Assembly: GCA_900764225.1 (NCBI GenBank) | Contig: CAAFNG010000396.1 | Location: 1 to 8,443 of the forward strand | DNA: 8,443 bases | Origin: Lachnospiraceae bacterium | Lineage (GTDB): Bacteria; Bacillota; Clostridia; Lachnospirales; Lachnospiraceae | Direction: 5' to 3' | Part shown: in pieces, positions 6,287 to 8,443 of the stretch | Numbering within the stretch: the first letter of the stretch is position 1 | Layout: every line of letters begins with the position of its first letter | Position numbers and translations under genes: made by a program | Notes under the pieces: generated by a model | Databases searched by the model: none | What the model saw: only the letters and a program-made list of their open reading frames with translations | What the model was told of the DNA's origin: nothing

Positions 6287-8412
6287 TCAGCCCGTTGTTC
6301 TCTCCACGTCGATAACACTTTCCACCTGACGGATCTTCTCGATCAGGGAATTCAGCTCCTGCTTGCTACACACATTAAAGGACATGGAGATCGTCGCACG
6401 TTCCTGCTTGTTGGTACGGCTGTTGATGGATCGAAGATCGATCTTTCTCTCTGTAAAGATCTTGGAAATATCAACCAAAAGTCCGGTACGGTTGTTCGCA
6501 TAAACCTGGATCTCTGCCTCATATTTTTCATTATCCGGCTTATCCGGCATCTGCCACTCTGCTTCAATCAATCGTTTCCGATCGATCTCCGGCATGTTCA
6601 GAACATTCACACAGTCCGTACGATGAATGGTGATTCCTCTTCCTCTTGTCACAAAACCTACGATCTCGTCTCCAGGGATCGGGCTGCAACACTTGGAAAA
6701 GCGGACTGCCACATCGTGGATGCCTTTTACAACGATACCACTCTTGCTCTTGGCAATATGCAGCTTCTCCTGAGATTCGGAAGCAGCTTCCAGAACCTGT
6801 TCATCTGTAAGGTTCTTCTTGTGTTCCCGCTCATAGGCTTCTACAAGCTTATTAAACACCTGGCCCTCTTTCAGTCCGCCGTGTCCGATAGCAGCCAGAA
6901 CAGAATCCCAGTCACGGAAACCGTATTTATGCATAACGGATTCCATGTACTGCGACTTCGTATAAAGTCCTGGCTTAAAGCCCTTGGTCTTGGCATACTG
7001 ATTCAGCATGTCCTTACCTTTCAGGATGTTATCTTCCTTGAGCTCTTTTTTGAACCACTGGTTGATCTTGTTCTTGGCCTGTGTACTCTTTACGATCTTC
7101 AGCCAGTCACGACTTGGTCCCTGTGAGTTCTGGGATGTGATGATCTCAATACGGTCTCCGTTCTTGATCTTGTACTCGATCGGTACCAGTTTTCCGTTAA
7201 CTCTGGCTCCCACCATCTTATTTCCGACTGCACTGTGCACGCTATATGCAAAATCGATCGGTGTGGAACCGTTAGGCAGAGTTTTTACATCGCCCTGCGG
7301 AGTAAAGCAGTATACACTGTCTGCAAAAAGATCCAGGTCATTCTTCAGAAGGCTCATGAATTCCCGGTTATCAGACATATCACGCTGCCATTCCAGGATC
7401 TGACGCAGCCAGTTCAGCTTCTCCTCCTCGCTCTTACCCGGTTTCTTACCATCGGAGGTTTCCTTATATTTCCAGTGAGCTGCAATACCGTATTCTGCGG
7501 TTTTGTGCATCTCGAAAGTACGGATCTGAATCTCAAAAGGCTGTCCGTTGGGGCCGATCAGCGTTGTATGCAGAGACTGATACATGTTGGCCTTCGGCAT
7601 TGCGATATAATCCTTGAATCTTCCCGGAATCGGCTTGTACATCTCATGAATGACACCAAGTGCTGCATAACAGTCCTTTACTGTGTCTACGATGATTCGC
7701 ACTGCAAAAAGGTCATAAATCTGGTCAATGGTCTTATCCTGGTTGACCATCTTCTTATAAATACTGAAGAAATGCTTCACTCGGCCGTCAACCTGTGCCT
7801 TGATATTGGCATCCTCCATATGTTTCTTCACCTGCTGCACAATGGCATTGACAAATTCTTCACGTGCACTCTTACGAAGAGCAACTTTTTCTACCAGATC
7901 ATAATAGACATCCGGCTTCAGATATTTGAGGGAAAGGTCATCCAGCTCAACCTTGATCTTGGAAATACCAAGACGCATAGCGATCGGTGCATAAATATCC
8001 ATGGTTTCCCTTGCCTTCTCCTGCTGTTTCTCCGGTCTCATATACTGCAGTGTACGCATGTTATGAAGACGGTCTGCAAGCTTGATCAGAATAACTCTGA
8101 TATCCTTGGCCATTGCCAGGAACATTTTTCTTAAGTTTTCAGCCTGAACTTCCACCTTATCCTTGGAGTATGACAGCTGGCCCAGCTTGGTTACGCCGTC
8201 TACAAGGAGCGCCACCTCTGAACCAAATTCCTTCTCCACTTCTTCATAAGTCATCCAGGTATCTTCCACTGCATCATGAAGAAGGCCTGCCACAATGGTC
8301 TCCTTATCCAGCTCAAGATCCGCCAGGATGATCGCTACACAGAGAGGATGAATGATGTAAGGCTCACCGGATTTACGCTTCTGATCCTTGTGTGCTTCAC
8401 TGGCTACCTTAT
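6287..8412 (-). CDS. relA: Bifunctional (p)ppGpp synthetase/hydrolase Rel, 5' end missing
   Basis: Long Rel/SpoT protein that makes (p)ppGpp from GTP/GDP and ATP and degrades it, setting the stringent response at the ribosome. The frame is open to the last genomic base; 707 complete residues are visible, and by comparison with the Streptococcus Rel enzyme roughly 30-60 N-terminal residues are lost. Numbering from the codon at 8410-8408: hydrolase domain with SGEPYIIHP (His21), LLHDAVEDT (His45, Asp46) and KLADRLHNMRT (Asp113), the full Mn site; synthetase with GRVKHFFSIYKKM (209-221), RFKD (264-267), MPKANMYQSLHTT (271-283) and EIQIRT (293-298). RFKD is the RXKD form of bifunctional enzymes, not the EXDD of RelA-only enzymes. 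TGS lies at about 363-424, zinc-finger-like FSKCCSPIPGD (571-581) with HRTDC (596-600), and ACT at about 630-707. All regulatory domains are intact. The GTG at 8293 is an internal Val, not the start. Confidence 0.97.
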
Positions 8413-8443
8413 CTGTCTCTTATACACATCTCCGAGCCCACGA
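8413..8443. other. Illumina Nextera transposase adapter (sequencing artefact)
   Basis: Bases 8413-8431 are the 19-base Tn5 mosaic end as used in Nextera libraries (CTGTCTCTTATACACATCT). Bases 8432-8443 (CCGAGCCCACGA) continue exactly into the Nextera read-2 adapter arm. Only the final few bases of the adapter are absent. The sequence stops matching rel at this boundary. This is untrimmed adapter at a contig end, not a natural transposon, and should be removed. Confidence 0.97.

Noticed and set aside
6265..6318. Longer MBL start at GTG 6318
   Set aside because: It would overlap the rel C-terminus and add 18 unconserved residues; the ATG at 6264 has an ideal ribosome binding site.
7235..8134. 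299-residue plus-strand frame opposite rel
   Set aside because: Shadow of the rel coding sequence; no motif and no start signal. The 268-residue frame opposite hemZ, the 289-residue frame opposite rel and the 228-residue frame opposite the MBL gene are rejected for the same reason.
8413..8431. Natural Tn5/IS50-like transposon end
   Set aside because: The 19-base mosaic end is followed by the synthetic Nextera arm, so it is library adapter and not an insertion element.

Overview
This window is an almost completely coding stretch of a low-to-moderate GC Firmicute genome. All seven genes lie on the minus strand, so transcription runs from high to low coordinates. The gene order (bifunctional rel, a YcbL-like metallo-beta-lactamase, hemZ, hisS, aspS), the strong GGAGG-type ribosome binding sites and the protein subtypes point to a gut-type Clostridia, most likely Lachnospiraceae. 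That assignment comes from memory of family features, not from a search, and I would not name a genus.

Layout in transcription order: (1) 8412-6287, bifunctional (p)ppGpp synthetase/hydrolase, 5' end cut off; (2) 6264-5638, small MBL-fold hydrolase of the glyoxalase II type; (3) about 5666-4137, HemZ-type radical SAM protein; (4) 4116-3481, stand-alone HD-GYP domain protein starting at TTG; (5) 3548-2295, histidyl-tRNA synthetase; (6) 2252-447, aspartyl-tRNA synthetase; (7) 440 to the window edge, TSUP (TauE/SafE) membrane permease, 3' end cut off. Gaps are 22, an overlap of 3 or 29 (depending on start), 20, an overlap of 68, 42 and 6 bases. There is no convincing terminator or promoter between genes and no gene-free stretch over 50 bases, so this looks like part of one operon. 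No tRNA, rRNA, CRISPR, insertion sequence or prophage signal was seen.

The genes share a theme of translation supply and stress signalling. Rel responds to uncharged tRNA at the ribosome, HisRS and AspRS charge tRNA, and an HD-GYP protein (probable cyclic dinucleotide phosphodiesterase) sits between them. The MBL hydrolase, HemZ and TSUP are metabolic or transport neighbours whose roles here are not proven.

The most definite anomaly is technical. The last 31 bases (8413-8443) are Illumina Nextera transposase adapter, not genome. The adapter puts a stop codon in frame just upstream of the truncated rel gene, so an automatic caller can report rel as complete from an internal GTG at 8293. I found no undescribed biological system. 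The most interesting biological points are the 68-base HD-GYP/hisS overlap, the short and divergent HisRS, the absence of room for a T-box leader before hisS or aspS, and the placement of a cyclic dinucleotide enzyme within a stringent-response/aminoacylation cluster.
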